Source: Candidatus Rokuibacteriota bacterium (lineage in GTDB: Bacteria > Methylomirabilota > Methylomirabilia > Rokubacteriales > CSP1-6). Taken from it: a DNA stretch of 64,000 bases. The stretch spans positions 1 to 64,000 of the forward strand of contig QHRW01000108.1 in the NCBI GenBank assembly GCA_003220265.1, given 5' to 3'. Shown in pieces: positions 7,230 through 16,034 of this stretch; position 1 is the stretch's first letter, and every line of letters begins with the position of its first letter. Under the pieces are notes generated by a model. The model was not told the DNA's origin. It saw nothing but the letters and a program-made list of their open reading frames with translations, and ran no database searches. The translations under genes and the position numbers were made by a program.

Positions 7230-8516
7230 ATGCGATCAGCGCGTGTCGTCCGCGGTCTGACGTTGCTGGCTGGGCTGTTCGCCGGTGTCTCCACCGCTGG
7301 CGCTCAGCCTGCGCGCGATTTGACGGTGGACGAATGGGTCACGCTCGCACTCGCCAATAACCCCGAGATCCGTGCCGCGCGTGCCGAGCTCGACGCGGCG
7401 GCCGCTCGGGTACGGCAGGCCGCCCTGCGGCCGAACCCGATGCTGGAACTGGGCGGCCAGAAAGCGATCAGCCCGGACAACAATCTCAGCATCGGAGTGA
7501 CCGTCCCGCTGGACCTCAACGGAAGGAAGGACGGACGCGTGGGAGTCGCCGAGCGCGAGGTCGAAGTCCGCCGTGCCCAGGCGGCTGACCGCGAACGGCG
7601 ACTGCGCGCGGACGTCCGAACCAAAGCCGGTGACGTGCTGGCGGCACGTCGCACGCTCGCGGTCACCGACGAGCTCCTCCAGGCGAACCGTGATGCCCTG
7701 AGTCTCGTGGAGGCGCGGGTTCGTCAGGGCGCGGCCCCGAGCCTGGAGGCTAATCTCATGCGAGTCGAGGTGGCTCGCCTGGATGCCGGACGGGTCATGC
7801 AGGCCAATCGTGCCGACGTTGCGCTCTTGCAACTGAAGGCACTGGCCGGCGCGTCACCTGACGAGCCGCTGACCGTCGGAGGTGAGCTGTCGTCGCCGCC
7901 GGCGGCGCCCGGCAGCCTGGGCGCCCTGGCAAGCGCCATTGACCAGCGTCCGGACGTGCGTGCCGCTCGCGCCGACGTCGCCGTCGCCCAGGCGAAAGTG
8001 CGCAAGGAACAGGCGGAGGGACGCTGGGACGCCAGCGTCAGCGTCGGGTACCAGCGCCAGGACTTCGGCTTCAACCTCAAAGGCGTGACGGACTCGGGCT
8101 CGACGCGCCAGATCCAGGACGTGTTTCACTACTTCGGCGCCGGCATCACCGTCATGCTGCCGGTCCGCAATCGCAACGAGGGCAACATCGCCGCGGCCGG
8201 CGCCGAGGCCACGGCGGCCGAGCGCCGGCGGGAGTTCTCGGAGCTGATCGCCCGGCAGGAAGTGGCGGCGGCACTCGCGCAGTACGAGGCCGCCCGCCGC
8301 ACGGTCGAGCTGTACGAGCGCGGTGTCCGCGGCATCGCGCGCGCCAACCTCGACGTCGTCCGCCGGAGCTACGGCCTGGGGCGTGGCACGCTGCTGGACG
8401 TCATCGCCGAGCAGCGTCGCTATATCGAGGTCGAGAACGGCTACACGGACGTCCTGCGGCAAGCGTGGGACGCGAGTGTCGAGGTCGAGCGCGCGATAGG
8501 GGAGCCCGCGCGATGA
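7230..8516 (+). CDS. TolC/CusC-family outer-membrane efflux channel
   Basis: 428 residues: signal peptide ending A-G-A-Q, then two long helical coiled-coil repeats rich in Ala, Arg and Glu (for example A-A-R-A-E-L-D-A-A-A-A-R-V-R-Q-A and its counterpart around A-V-A-Q-A-K-V-R-K-E-Q) typical of outer-membrane efflux proteins. N-P-x-L-E-L-G-G-Q after the first helix is a family signature. It starts two bases after the previous stop, and its TGA overlaps the ATG of the adaptor gene. It supplies the outer-membrane exit duct of the metal pump. Name CusC or CzcC cannot be chosen from sequence alone. Confidence 0.9.
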   Translation: MRSARVVRGLTLLAGLFAGVSTAGAQPARDLTVDEWVTLALANNPEIRAARAELDAAAARVRQAALRPNPMLELGGQKAISPDNNLSIGVTVPLDLNGRKDGRVGVAEREVEVRRAQAADRERRLRADVRTKAGDVLAARRTLAVTDELLQANRDALSLVEARVRQGAAPSLEANLMRVEVARLDAGRVMQANRADVALLQLKALAGASPDEPLTVGGELSSPPAAPGSLGALASAIDQRPDVRAARADVAVAQAKVRKEQAEGRWDASVSVGYQRQDFGFNLKGVTDSGSTRQIQDVFHYFGAGITVMLPVRNRNEGNIAAAGAEATAAERRREFSELIARQEVAAALAQYEAARRTVELYERGVRGIARANLDVVRRSYGLGRGTLLDVIAEQRRYIEVENGYTDVLRQAWDASVEVERAIGEPAR

Positions 8517-9751
8517 CACGGCCAACGCTCGGGCTGGCGGCGGCTGTCCTAGGGCTCGTGATCGTGGCGGCCGGGGGTGGGTTCTTCTGGGGTGAACGGC
8601 GAGCGGCGAAGCGGTCCGCGGGGGCCCCGCCGCCAGCGTCCGCGCCACCAGCCCCGGCGGCAATGCCGAAGGCGTCGCAATCTCCGAGCGAGGAGTCGGT
8701 CGAGGTGACGCTGACTCCGGAGGCCGTCGCGCGTGCGGGCATCAAGACCGCCGTGGTTCGCCATCAGGCGGGGTCGGCGTCGATCACAGTTCCGGGCACC
8801 GTGACGTCCAACGCGTATCGCGAAACGAAGGCCACGGCGCTCGTCGGCGGAATCGTCAAGGACGTCAGCGCCGAGCTGGGGGCGATGGTCGCTCGCGGTC
8901 AGAGAATGGCGGTCGTCGTCAGCACCGAGCTGGCCGACGCCCAGATGAAGTATCTCTCCGCCCAGGCGATGCTGAGCGCCGACCATCAGAAGCTCACCCG
9001 GACCGAAAAACTCGTCGCGCTCGGCGCCGCCAGCCGGCAGGAACTCGACGACATCACCGCCGTGCATGCCGCCCACGAGACGGAGGTGGCGGCGGCGCGT
9101 CAGCGCCTTTTGCTGCTGGGGCTGCCTGCTCAACGGGTGGCGGCGCTGCGCAGTGCCGACGAGATCATCTCCGAGCTGACAGTCGTGGCGCCCGGTGGCG
9201 GCACCGTGACCAGCCGAGCGATCAACCCAGGCCAGGTGGTGGCCGCAGGCCAGGAACTCTTCGTCGTCGCCGATCTCAGTACCGTGTGGGTGATCGGTGA
9301 CCTCTACGAAAAGGACTTTTCCGGCGTGCGCGTTGGCGCGGAGGCCTCGGCCACCGTACCCGGAACGCCGCCGTTACGGGGTCGCGTCGCGTATATCGAC
9401 CCGCGCCTCGATCCGGCAACACGCACGGCCAAGGTTCGGGTCGAAGTACCGAACGCCGGCGGGATGCTGCGGCTCGGCATGTACGCGACCGTGAGCTTCG
9501 GAGTGCCATCGGTCGCCGGTGCCGTCGCCGTAGTTCCGCGCGCGGCAATCCAGACGATTGGAGGTCGCAGCGTCGTCTATGTCGCGGCAGATGGCGACGA
9601 CGGGCGGTTCATCGAACGCCCTGTTAAGGTCGGCGCCGCGGCCGGCGATGGTGTCGAGGTGACCGAAGGACTTCGGACAGGCGAGCGTGTCGTCACGGAG
9701 GGCAGCTTCTTCCTGCGGGCTGAAGCTTCGCGGACACGGTCTGGGAGCTGA
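8513..9751 (+). CDS. RND efflux periplasmic adaptor (membrane fusion protein), CusB/CzcB type
   Basis: 412 residues from ATG 8513, overlapping the channel gene stop (ATGA); an upstream in-frame ATG would read into the channel gene. An N-terminal membrane anchor (A-A-V-L-G-L-V-I-V-A-A) is followed by an Ala/Pro linker. Then come the lipoyl-like half motif (G-I-V-K-D-V-S-A-E-L-G), a helical hairpin with Q-M-K-Y-L-S-A-Q, and the barrel segment L-S-T-V-W-V-I-G-D-L-Y-E that marks the family. It bridges pump and TolC-like channel. A C-terminal CusF-like or NHL domain is not present. Confidence 0.9.
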   Translation: MTRPTLGLAAAVLGLVIVAAGGGFFWGERRAAKRSAGAPPPASAPPAPAAMPKASQSPSEESVEVTLTPEAVARAGIKTAVVRHQAGSASITVPGTVTSNAYRETKATALVGGIVKDVSAELGAMVARGQRMAVVVSTELADAQMKYLSAQAMLSADHQKLTRTEKLVALGAASRQELDDITAVHAAHETEVAAARQRLLLLGLPAQRVAALRSADEIISELTVVAPGGGTVTSRAINPGQVVAAGQELFVVADLSTVWVIGDLYEKDFSGVRVGAEASATVPGTPPLRGRVAYIDPRLDPATRTAKVRVEVPNAGGMLRLGMYATVSFGVPSVAGAVAVVPRAAIQTIGGRSVVYVAADGDDGRFIERPVKVGAAAGDGVEVTEGLRTGERVVTEGSFFLRAEASRTRSGS

Positions 9752-9917
9752 CCATGCGTCCCGGCGTGAGGGGCTGGCGCGTCAGGGCGGCTAGCGAGTT
9801 CGTCTCGTCGCTCGCGCCACCTCCGGTGACCTCTTCCGGAACTTGACTGGCGGCTTGCTCCCCGGCTACGCTCCTCGGCAATCTGCTGAGGGCACTCTGC
9901 TGCCGGAGGAAGACCCC

Positions 9918-10802
9918 ATGGGCCACTGGATTGCGGCGGGCATTGGACTCGTCGTCGTGCTCGCGACCGCTTGGCCCACATCGAGCCAGGCTCAAGCCCG
10001 CACACCCGAGGTGACGGTGAGCCAGGCCCCTTCCGAATCCGACCCGAACCCGTTCGATTCGCGGTGGGACTTCTCGCTGGGGGCGCGCCTCGGCCGTCCG
10101 AGTGGGTACATCAGGGCCGGTGAAAACGGCGGTCGGGGCAATCGTCTTCTCCTGGACGAAGACCTCGGGGTGCGGGTGTCGGAGGCGGTCGAAGCGGGCG
10201 TGGCCTTTCACTTCTCGCCACGCAACGCGATTCGGGCCACCGCCCTCTACTACTTCCTCCGCGGCGAAGGGCTGCTGGATCGCCCCGTGGTCTTCAACGA
10301 CGAGGTGTTCACGAACCCCGGCCATGTGTCGATCGACGCCGATTTCTATCGCCTCGGCCTCGCCTACGAGCGGACGACCACCGTTCCGGGAGGATTCCTG
10401 ACCGGCAGTGTCGGCCTCACGTACGTCCACCTCAAACCCGAGCTCACCAACCATGGCCGGAGCAACTCGGAGGATTTCTCCAAGGCGGAGCTGCCCGTCC
10501 CCATCGTCGGGCTTCGCTTCGACATCCCCATGGGCAACGGCTTCGCGGCCCGGGCGTCAGTCGCGGGTGGCGGCCTCCCGCGGGTGAATAGCCTGCGCAA
10601 GGAGAACGGCAACACGGTCTACCTCGAGCAGATTCATGGAGACGGGGAGTTCGCGCTGACCTATGCCATCACGAAGTCCATGTTGCTCGACGTCGGCCCA
10701 CACGCGACGTACTTCTTCCAGCGCAAGAAGAGCCGCAACGACGACAACGCCTTCGAGCTCTTCGACTACGGGGTGCGGGCCGGGCTGACGTTCAAGTTCT
10801 GA
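9918..10802 (+). CDS. Outer-membrane beta-barrel protein, function unknown
   Basis: 294 residues from ATG 9918, with GGAGGA seven bases upstream. A signal peptide ends S-S-Q-A-Q-A. The mature part alternates polar and hydrophobic residues (W-D-F-S-L-G-A-R-L-G, Y-I-R-A-G, F-L-T-G-S-V-G-L-T-Y-V) and ends G-L-T-F-K-F; the terminal Phe is the signal for BAM insertion. About ten strands are expected. It lies 166 bases after the adaptor gene and may be a separate unit. Its ligand, if any, cannot be read from the sequence. Confidence 0.75.
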   Translation: MGHWIAAGIGLVVVLATAWPTSSQAQARTPEVTVSQAPSESDPNPFDSRWDFSLGARLGRPSGYIRAGENGGRGNRLLLDEDLGVRVSEAVEAGVAFHFSPRNAIRATALYYFLRGEGLLDRPVVFNDEVFTNPGHVSIDADFYRLGLAYERTTTVPGGFLTGSVGLTYVHLKPELTNHGRSNSEDFSKAELPVPIVGLRFDIPMGNGFAARASVAGGGLPRVNSLRKENGNTVYLEQIHGDGEFALTYAITKSMLLDVGPHATYFFQRKKSRNDDNAFELFDYGVRAGLTFKF

Positions 10803-10804
10803 TC

Positions 10805-10829
10805 GGGGGGCGGCAACGCGCCGCCCCCC
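10805..10829. terminator. Strong GC hairpin between converging genes
   Basis: A perfect 10-bp stem (GGGGGGCGGC at 10805-10814 pairing with 10820-10829) with a 5-base loop begins two bases after the barrel-protein stop and ends 16 bases before the stop of the minus-strand gene. There is no T-run on either side. The position between convergent genes argues for a two-way terminator or transcript-end stabiliser. Confidence 0.6.
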
Positions 10830-10845
10830 GCCCCCGCCAACCACC

Positions 10846-12177
10846 TTACGCGCGACGGTATTTCGAGTACACGCGCCGGTACTCGCCCACCGCCCAGTTG
10901 ACCGCGTCGTCGGCACTCTGGCCGCGCGCGACGCGCGTGCACATGTCGGGGAAGATGAACGACGCCACGATCTCCTGGATCGGCGGCGTGAACGGGCCGG
11001 GGTACCCGGCGAAGGCGACGATGTCCGGGAAGTCCTGCAGCACCTGCAGCTTCGGATCCGCGCCGATCACCGGCATCGGCTTCTTGTACGCGTCGCGCAC
11101 GAACGGCATGTTGTAGCCGCGGCTGCCGATCATCGAGTCGCGCCAGTTGTCGGCCAGGTGGAGCAGGAACTCCTTGGCGGCCGGAACGTTCTTGGCGAAC
11201 TTCCAGATGGCGTAGGCGTTGGGATTGGCGATGGACACACGCTTGCCGGGCAGGCCTTGCGGCTCGAGGGCCACGCCGGTCTGCTGGAAGACCCTGGGGT
11301 TGGTGTCCTCGGTGGAGCGGTACGCCGAGATCGCGTCGTGGATCCAGCACGCGACGCCCGAGGCCAGGAAGCGATTGTCCGAGGCGTCGTCCCACGAGAA
11401 GACCTCCGGGGTCATCCCCTCGTCGAACATCGCCTTGAGGAACCGCAGCCCCTCCCGCATCTCCTTGGAGTCGATGAGGATGTTCTGGCCCGACTCGTCG
11501 GCCTCGCGGGCGCCGTGGCTGAACAGGATGGCCCGCAAGAACAGGTTCGCGTCGTTACAGTGCGAGAACGCGATGCCGGTCGGATGGCCCTTGGCCTTGA
11601 GCGTGCGCGCCGCCACCCGGGCCTGCTCCCAGGTGTCGGGGGCGGGGAGCCGCTCCTGCTCGAAGAGATCGCGACGCCAGAGCATGGGCGCGACGATGTA
11701 GAAGTCGGGCACCGCGTGCCAGCGGCCCTCGACCACCGAGATCGGCCTCGCCGCCGGGATCCAGCCGCCGAACTTGTTCCCGATCCGGTCGGCGATGTCG
11801 CTGAGATCGACGAGACTGCGATGGTAGAGGGCGGTCAGGATCGTGCCGACGAAGTAGATGAGGTCGTGCCCGGCCCCGGCGGCGAGCTCGGCGGCAAAGC
11901 GCGAGGGCAGGTCCAGATGCGGGATGCGGTCGATGCGTACCTTCACGCCGTTCTGCTCGCCCCACTTCTTCACGAAGCCGTCGAACCACGCGTCATAGGC
12001 GGGGACGAAGTGGCTCCACTGCAGTATCCGAAGGCTCGTCCCCTTGATCTGGGCCGGCGCCTGGCGCGCCTGCAACATCGTGAGCAGGGAGGAGCCCGCC
12101 ACCGCGGCCGCGGTCGTCTTGAGGAACTGGCGGCGTCCCGAATGAGGTCGCTGGAGCGTCGCGGGCGGGGGGTTCAT
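10846..12177 (-). CDS. Extracellular solute-binding protein, family 1, Tat-exported
   Basis: 443 residues from ATG 12177, six bases after AGGAGG; a TTG six bases earlier is in frame but touches that site. The N-terminus has a twin-arginine signal (S-G-R-R-Q-F-L-K) and a hydrophobic stretch ending Q-A-P-A. The body is a periplasmic two-lobe fold of the sugar-binding type (I-L-Q-W-S-H-F-V-P early, S-W-D-D-A-S-D-N near residue 250, A-Y-A-I-W-K-F-A-K near 320). It would deliver a carbohydrate-like ligand to an ABC importer, but no permease or ATPase gene is nearby. A second, diverged paralogue sits directly upstream. Confidence 0.85.
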   Translation of the reverse strand: MNPPPATLQRPHSGRRQFLKTTAAAVAGSSLLTMLQARQAPAQIKGTSLRILQWSHFVPAYDAWFDGFVKKWGEQNGVKVRIDRIPHLDLPSRFAAELAAGAGHDLIYFVGTILTALYHRSLVDLSDIADRIGNKFGGWIPAARPISVVEGRWHAVPDFYIVAPMLWRRDLFEQERLPAPDTWEQARVAARTLKAKGHPTGIAFSHCNDANLFLRAILFSHGAREADESGQNILIDSKEMREGLRFLKAMFDEGMTPEVFSWDDASDNRFLASGVACWIHDAISAYRSTEDTNPRVFQQTGVALEPQGLPGKRVSIANPNAYAIWKFAKNVPAAKEFLLHLADNWRDSMIGSRGYNMPFVRDAYKKPMPVIGADPKLQVLQDFPDIVAFAGYPGPFTPPIQEIVASFIFPDMCTRVARGQSADDAVNWAVGEYRRVYSKYRRA

Positions 12178-12303
12178 CGACAACCTCCTCTGTGGGAGCG
12201 GCGGGTCGGCGATCGCGCGTCAGGCCGATGCGACAGGACGAAACGGACGCTATGCCGCACGTCAGCTGTTGTCAAGCGGACGGTCCCGCCGCCGCTCGAG
12301 CGG

Positions 12304-13587
12304 CTAGCCGCCGCGCACCATCCGCTTGATCTCGGTCTCGGCCCAGAGGATCGCGTCCTTGGGCTTGGCCTCGTTGGTGACGGCGCGGGCGAACATGTTG
12401 GGGATGATGTAGCTGTTGGTGACGAGCTGGATGCGCTCGTCGGGGGGCGCCGGCCACCCGTAGAGATGCGAGTACTGCACGATGCTCTTGAGCGGCTTGT
12501 ACTTGGGGTCGATGTCCCAGACCGGGTGGTTCTCCATGTCGCGCCAGCACGGGTGGTTGTAGTTGTCACCGGACAGGATCCACTCGTGGTACTGCGCGGG
12601 CTCGAAGAACCAGCGGAGGAACTCGCGCGCGACCTCGACGTTCTTGCTGAACTTCCAGATGCCGAGGCTGCGCGGCACGCCGACGGTGTGACGGCCGGCC
12701 GGTCCCGCCGGCGAGGGGTGAAAGCCCGTCTGCTCGGCGACCGGCATCTTGTTCTGCTTGGCGACGACGTAATGGCTGATCGGATTGTGAATCCACGAGC
12801 CCTTGCCGGAGTTCAGCCACTGGTTGTTGGAGGCGTTGTCCCAGGAGAGCACGGCCGGCTCCATGGCGTCGGCGTACAGCGTCTGAACGTAGTCGATCGC
12901 CGCCTCGGTCGCGCGCGAGTTGATGGCGATGGTCTTGCCATCTTCGGCGACGTCCTTGGCGCCGTAGCACCAGAGGATCGAGTAGAGCGTGGTCACCGAG
13001 TCGGTCGTCTGGCTGATGGCGAAGCCGACGGGATGGCCGAGCTTCTTGAGCTTGCGCCCGGCCCGCAGCAGATCTTCCCAGCTGTCGGGCGCCTTCTCGC
13101 CCACCTTCTCGAACAGATCGATGCGATGGCTACCGGGGAAGGAGCCGAACAGATAGGGGACACCCAGCCATTGCCCCTTCACGAGGGCGTGCTCGCGAAG
13201 GAACGGATACCACTCGCCGTGCTGGCGCGCGAGGTTCTGGCAAAGGTCCGAGACGTCGGCCAGCCCCGGCTGGAAGAGCCAGGGGTAGTGCATCTCCAGG
13301 CTCATGACGTCGTGCCCCGAGCGGCTCATCAGCTCGGCGGACAGCTTGGCCGGCATCTGCACGCTCTGCACGTGGTCGATGCGGACGGTGACGCCCGCCA
13401 GCTTCGCGAAGCGCTTGCCCAGCTCATCGAGCTTGGCGTCCGACGCCGGCGCGTAGTTGACGGCCGTCAGGAGGCTCAGCTCCCGGGCGGCCCAGCTCGC
13501 CGGCGCGCCGCCGAAGGCGCCGGCGAGCCCGAGCGCCCCCGCCCGGAGGAATGTGCGCCGGCTACCGTGGATCGTCGTCCCGCCCAT
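12304..13587 (-). CDS. Extracellular solute-binding protein, family 1, Tat-exported (paralogue)
   Basis: 427 residues from ATG 13587, after GGGAGGT; a longer frame to 13620 lacks a ribosome site. A twin-arginine signal is present (G-S-R-R-T-F-L-R-A-G). The core shares the plan of the downstream protein: V-R-I-D-H-V near 70, L-S-W-D-N-A-S-N-N near 250, L-G-I-W-K-F-S-K-N near 310. It is a likely sugar or polyol receptor of an ABC importer. The 126 bases between the two genes hold the leader of the downstream gene, so they may not be one transcript. No transporter genes accompany the pair. Confidence 0.85.
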   Translation of the reverse strand: MGGTTIHGSRRTFLRAGALGLAGAFGGAPASWAARELSLLTAVNYAPASDAKLDELGKRFAKLAGVTVRIDHVQSVQMPAKLSAELMSRSGHDVMSLEMHYPWLFQPGLADVSDLCQNLARQHGEWYPFLREHALVKGQWLGVPYLFGSFPGSHRIDLFEKVGEKAPDSWEDLLRAGRKLKKLGHPVGFAISQTTDSVTTLYSILWCYGAKDVAEDGKTIAINSRATEAAIDYVQTLYADAMEPAVLSWDNASNNQWLNSGKGSWIHNPISHYVVAKQNKMPVAEQTGFHPSPAGPAGRHTVGVPRSLGIWKFSKNVEVAREFLRWFFEPAQYHEWILSGDNYNHPCWRDMENHPVWDIDPKYKPLKSIVQYSHLYGWPAPPDERIQLVTNSYIIPNMFARAVTNEAKPKDAILWAETEIKRMVRGG

Positions 13588-13720
13588 CTCGCACCTCCCG
13601 CGTGCGCCCCACCCTAGCATGTCAGGTCTACCCTGAGAGGGCGCTCAGGATCGTCCCGACTGGTCAGGCCCGTCGCGACGTGCTGCACTCTCATTAACGC
13701 TCGTACGTGGAGGGAGTGAC

Positions 13721-13954
13721 ATGTCCGTGGAATTGCCGCGCTGCGTGCGATGTCGCGTCGCGGTCGAGGTTGGCCTGAGCGTCGTGTTCCGGCCGGATGG
13801 CCGCGTCGAACACGCCGCGTGCCCCGAGGTGTTTTGCCCCGTCTGCGGCCGCACGATCGCGCCGGGGACGCCGATTCGCAGAGAGGGCGAGCAAATACTT
13901 CACGCAAACTGCTGGGTGAAGCGCTTCCGCGCCAGGACTCACACGTCGGCCTGA
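13721..13954 (+). CDS. Small protein with two C-x2-C ... H-x2-C modules (paralogue of 719-949)
   Basis: 77 residues from ATG 13721, preceded by GGAGGGAG. It aligns over its whole length with the 719-949 protein: both begin E-L-P-R-C-V-R-C-R-V and share F-R-P-D-G-R-V-E-H and P-I-R-R-E-G-E ... L-H-A-N-C-W-V-K. The two Cys/His modules (C-V-R-C ... H-A-A-C and C-P-V-C ... H-A-N-C) are fully kept, so both copies look functional. Zinc binding is inferred. The two loci are 13 kb apart on the same strand, each followed by further very small genes. Confidence 0.75.
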   Translation: MSVELPRCVRCRVAVEVGLSVVFRPDGRVEHAACPEVFCPVCGRTIAPGTPIRREGEQILHANCWVKRFRARTHTSA

Positions 13955-14011
13955 TCCAGCCCCGCTGGCAAGCCGAGTGCAGAGCAAGCGCCCATACGCG
14001 AGGGGATGCGC

Positions 14012-14218
14012 ATGGCGCGTGAAGAGTGTCGGGTCACCGAGCGTGGCGTCTGGCACTTGTTCGCGCCCTTGGCGGTCGGCGCCGCCTGCGTGTGCGGCCG
14101 GAAGATCGCGGTCGTGCAACACGAGACGCTCATCATCCAGGACGGGTCGTTCATGGCGCTGTCGGCCGCGATGGAAACACTACAACGACGGCTGCGACAG
14201 GCCATCCGGCGAGGTTGA
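14012..14218 (+). CDS. Small hypothetical protein, 68 aa
   Basis: ATG 14012 is chosen because GAGGGG lies six bases upstream; an ATG at 14006 lies within that spacing. The product reads R-G-V-W-H-L-F-A-P-L-A-V-G-A-A-C-V-C-G-R-K-I-A-V-V in the middle: a strand pair with a C-x-C turn, followed by a helix (M-A-L-S-A-A-M-E-T-L-Q-R-R-L). It follows the two-module Cys/His gene by 57 bases and may share its transcript. No family known. Confidence 0.5.
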   Translation: MAREECRVTERGVWHLFAPLAVGAACVCGRKIAVVQHETLIIQDGSFMALSAAMETLQRRLRQAIRRG

Positions 14219-14295
14219 TCGGCACCCCCGTTGCAGCTTTCCAGCCCTGACCTGACGCGGCCCGCCACGCGGCGGTCCGCAGGGAGGGGCATTCC

Positions 14296-14757
14296 ATGAC
14301 CACACGCAAGATCTCACTCGCAGTGATGACGTTCACGCTCGCGCTCGCCGGCGCCAGCGCGGTGCTCGCGGCCGATCCTACTGTGGTCGTCCAGCCCGGC
14401 GGCTCGTCCGTCGTCGTGCAGCCCGGACAGCCTTCGGTGACCGTCCAGCCGAGTCAGCCGTCGGTGACGGTGCAGCCGGCGCCGCCTTCGACGGTGGTGG
14501 TGCCGTCGCCGCAGACCACGGTACAGGCCTCCGACATCGAGGCGACCGAAGTCCGCGCGCAGACCATCTACGCCAACAAGATCAAGGCGGCGATGGTCCA
14601 GGGCACGGTGCACCAGTCCGACAGCGTGAAGATCAAGGACACCAAGGGAGACATCAAGGCGCCCTCGCTCACGGCGGGCGTGATCTACGCGGACACGATC
14701 AAGGCGCGCACGGTCGTGGCCGAGCACATCTACGTGAAGGACCTCCAGAGAGACTAG
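14296..14757 (+). CDS. Secreted repeat protein with Val/Gln/Pro tandem repeats, 153 aa
   Basis: A signal peptide of about 25 residues ends V-L-A-A-D. Residues 29-75 consist of a short repeat, Q-P-x-x-P-S-V-T-V, present about five times and probably extended. The second half (A-S-D-I-E-A-T-E-V-R-A-Q-T-I-Y-A-N-K-I-K) has strand-like heptads, with I-Y-A-N/D-x-I-K-A recurring about 45 residues apart. GGGAGGGG precedes the ATG. It is likely a periplasmic or surface protein with a beta-helical C-terminal half; function unknown. Confidence 0.7.
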   Translation: MTTRKISLAVMTFTLALAGASAVLAADPTVVVQPGGSSVVVQPGQPSVTVQPSQPSVTVQPAPPSTVVVPSPQTTVQASDIEATEVRAQTIYANKIKAAMVQGTVHQSDSVKIKDTKGDIKAPSLTAGVIYADTIKARTVVAEHIYVKDLQRD

Positions 14758-14760
14758 CCG

Positions 14761-16026
14761 TCACGCCTCCGGCGCCGGCGTCGCGCTCTTGAAGGGTTGC
14801 CGCTCGGGCGCCTCGCCGTGCGGCACGGCGCGCAGGAGGCGACGGACGAGCACGTTCATCACCGGGTTGCGGTGCCTGGCCCAGAGCCACATGCGCTCGG
14901 GCCGGGCGCCCAGCCCGGCTTTCGGCTCCAGGGCCGTGCGGCCGAACGAGATCCGCCGGCAGCCCAGGGCGATCGCCTCGCCGATGACGGCGTGGAGGAG
15001 CCCCAGATACGCGGCGTTGCCGACGCCGGAGGCGCGATCGAAGCCGATGTAGTAGGCGACCGCGGTGTCGCCGTCCTTCAGCACGCTGATGAACCCCACC
15101 AGCTCGTGGTCGCGCCGCACGGCGATGCAGCGGAAGTCCTCGCCCATCGCCTCGGCCAGCGCGGGGAAGAACGCGGCGGGCAGCGTGACCGGACGCACCG
15201 CCGCGTTGTCCACCACGCCCAGGTAGAGCCGATGCAACCGTTCGGCGTGCACGGCAAGCGCCTTGAGCGGGCCCAGCGCGCAGCCGGCCTGCGCCAGGTC
15301 CTTCTGGATCTTGCGCGCGGCGTTCCGATACTTGCCGGTGAGCCCCGCCAGATAGTCGTCGTAGCTGCGCCACTCCGGCGCCAGCTCGAGCACCATGTTC
15401 GGATCCGACTCGACGGGCCGGTAGCTGAAGCGGCGCAGCGCCTCGGCGGCGTCCATCTCGCCGGCCGTCAGGTCCTTCACCAGCGCGAAGTCGGTCTCGC
15501 CGGCCAGCCGCTCCGCGCGGCGCACGCGGTAGATCGCCTCGGCCACCGCGGGCCACAGCTCCGCCGGCGCCGCGCCCGGCGCGAAGGCGGCGGCGTGGAA
15601 CCCCCACGAGAGCAGGTTGCCGCACACGAGGACCCGCTCGCGCAGCGCCTCGCCCACCTTGCGGGCCGCCGGCACGAGCGCGCGGCGGAGGCCCTTGCCC
15701 TCGCCGTCGAGCTTCATGAACCGCGTGCCCGCCACGCTGACGACTTGCATGACCACCGCGGCGACGGGCACCCGCCCGCGATAGATCAGCGCGTAGCGCG
15801 GGGCGAGGTTGTCGGGGCCCGCGCGCTCGAGGACGGCGAGATAGCGGCGCTGCAGGAAGAGACTGGCGCCGGATGCGACGGCGTCCCAGCGGACCGGATC
15901 GACGTAGTCGATCGAATCCGCCAGCGCGAAGCCGAAGCCCGACGGCCGGTGGCGCTCGTGGTGGCGGGCGCGCGCTGCGGTCAGCCGATCGAGGAGGCGG
16001 CGCGACGAGCGGCGGCGATCCGCCAT
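14761..16026 (-). CDS. GNAT-superfamily acetyltransferase-like protein (BioF2/FemAB-like)
   Basis: 421 residues from ATG 16026, nine bases after the aminotransferase stop. The second half has the features of long GNAT-fold proteins: Y-R-N-A-A-R-K-I-Q-K (around 215), then F-R-C-I-A-V-R-R-D-H-E-L-V-G-F-I-S-V-L-K-D-G and A-Y-Y-I-G-F-D-R, strands carrying the acyl-donor site, followed by G-C-R-R-I-S-F-G-R-T. Related proteins transfer acyl or aminoacyl groups to peptides or lipids; the substrate is unknown. It is the last gene of a minus-strand run with aminotransferase, TctC and two LLM enzymes. Confidence 0.7.
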   Translation of the reverse strand: MADRRRSSRRLLDRLTAARARHHERHRPSGFGFALADSIDYVDPVRWDAVASGASLFLQRRYLAVLERAGPDNLAPRYALIYRGRVPVAAVVMQVVSVAGTRFMKLDGEGKGLRRALVPAARKVGEALRERVLVCGNLLSWGFHAAAFAPGAAPAELWPAVAEAIYRVRRAERLAGETDFALVKDLTAGEMDAAEALRRFSYRPVESDPNMVLELAPEWRSYDDYLAGLTGKYRNAARKIQKDLAQAGCALGPLKALAVHAERLHRLYLGVVDNAAVRPVTLPAAFFPALAEAMGEDFRCIAVRRDHELVGFISVLKDGDTAVAYYIGFDRASGVGNAAYLGLLHAVIGEAIALGCRRISFGRTALEPKAGLGARPERMWLWARHRNPVMNVLVRRLLRAVPHGEAPERQPFKSATPAPEA

Positions 16027-16034
16027 GCCCGCGG

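Noticed and set aside
9752..9917. A further small gene between the adaptor and the barrel protein
   Set aside because: Open frames here are short and lack ribosome sites; the segment is better read as leader of the barrel-protein gene.
14401..14510. CRISPR-like short repeats
   Set aside because: The repeats are in-frame codons of a V-T-V-Q-P protein, directly adjacent without unique spacers.
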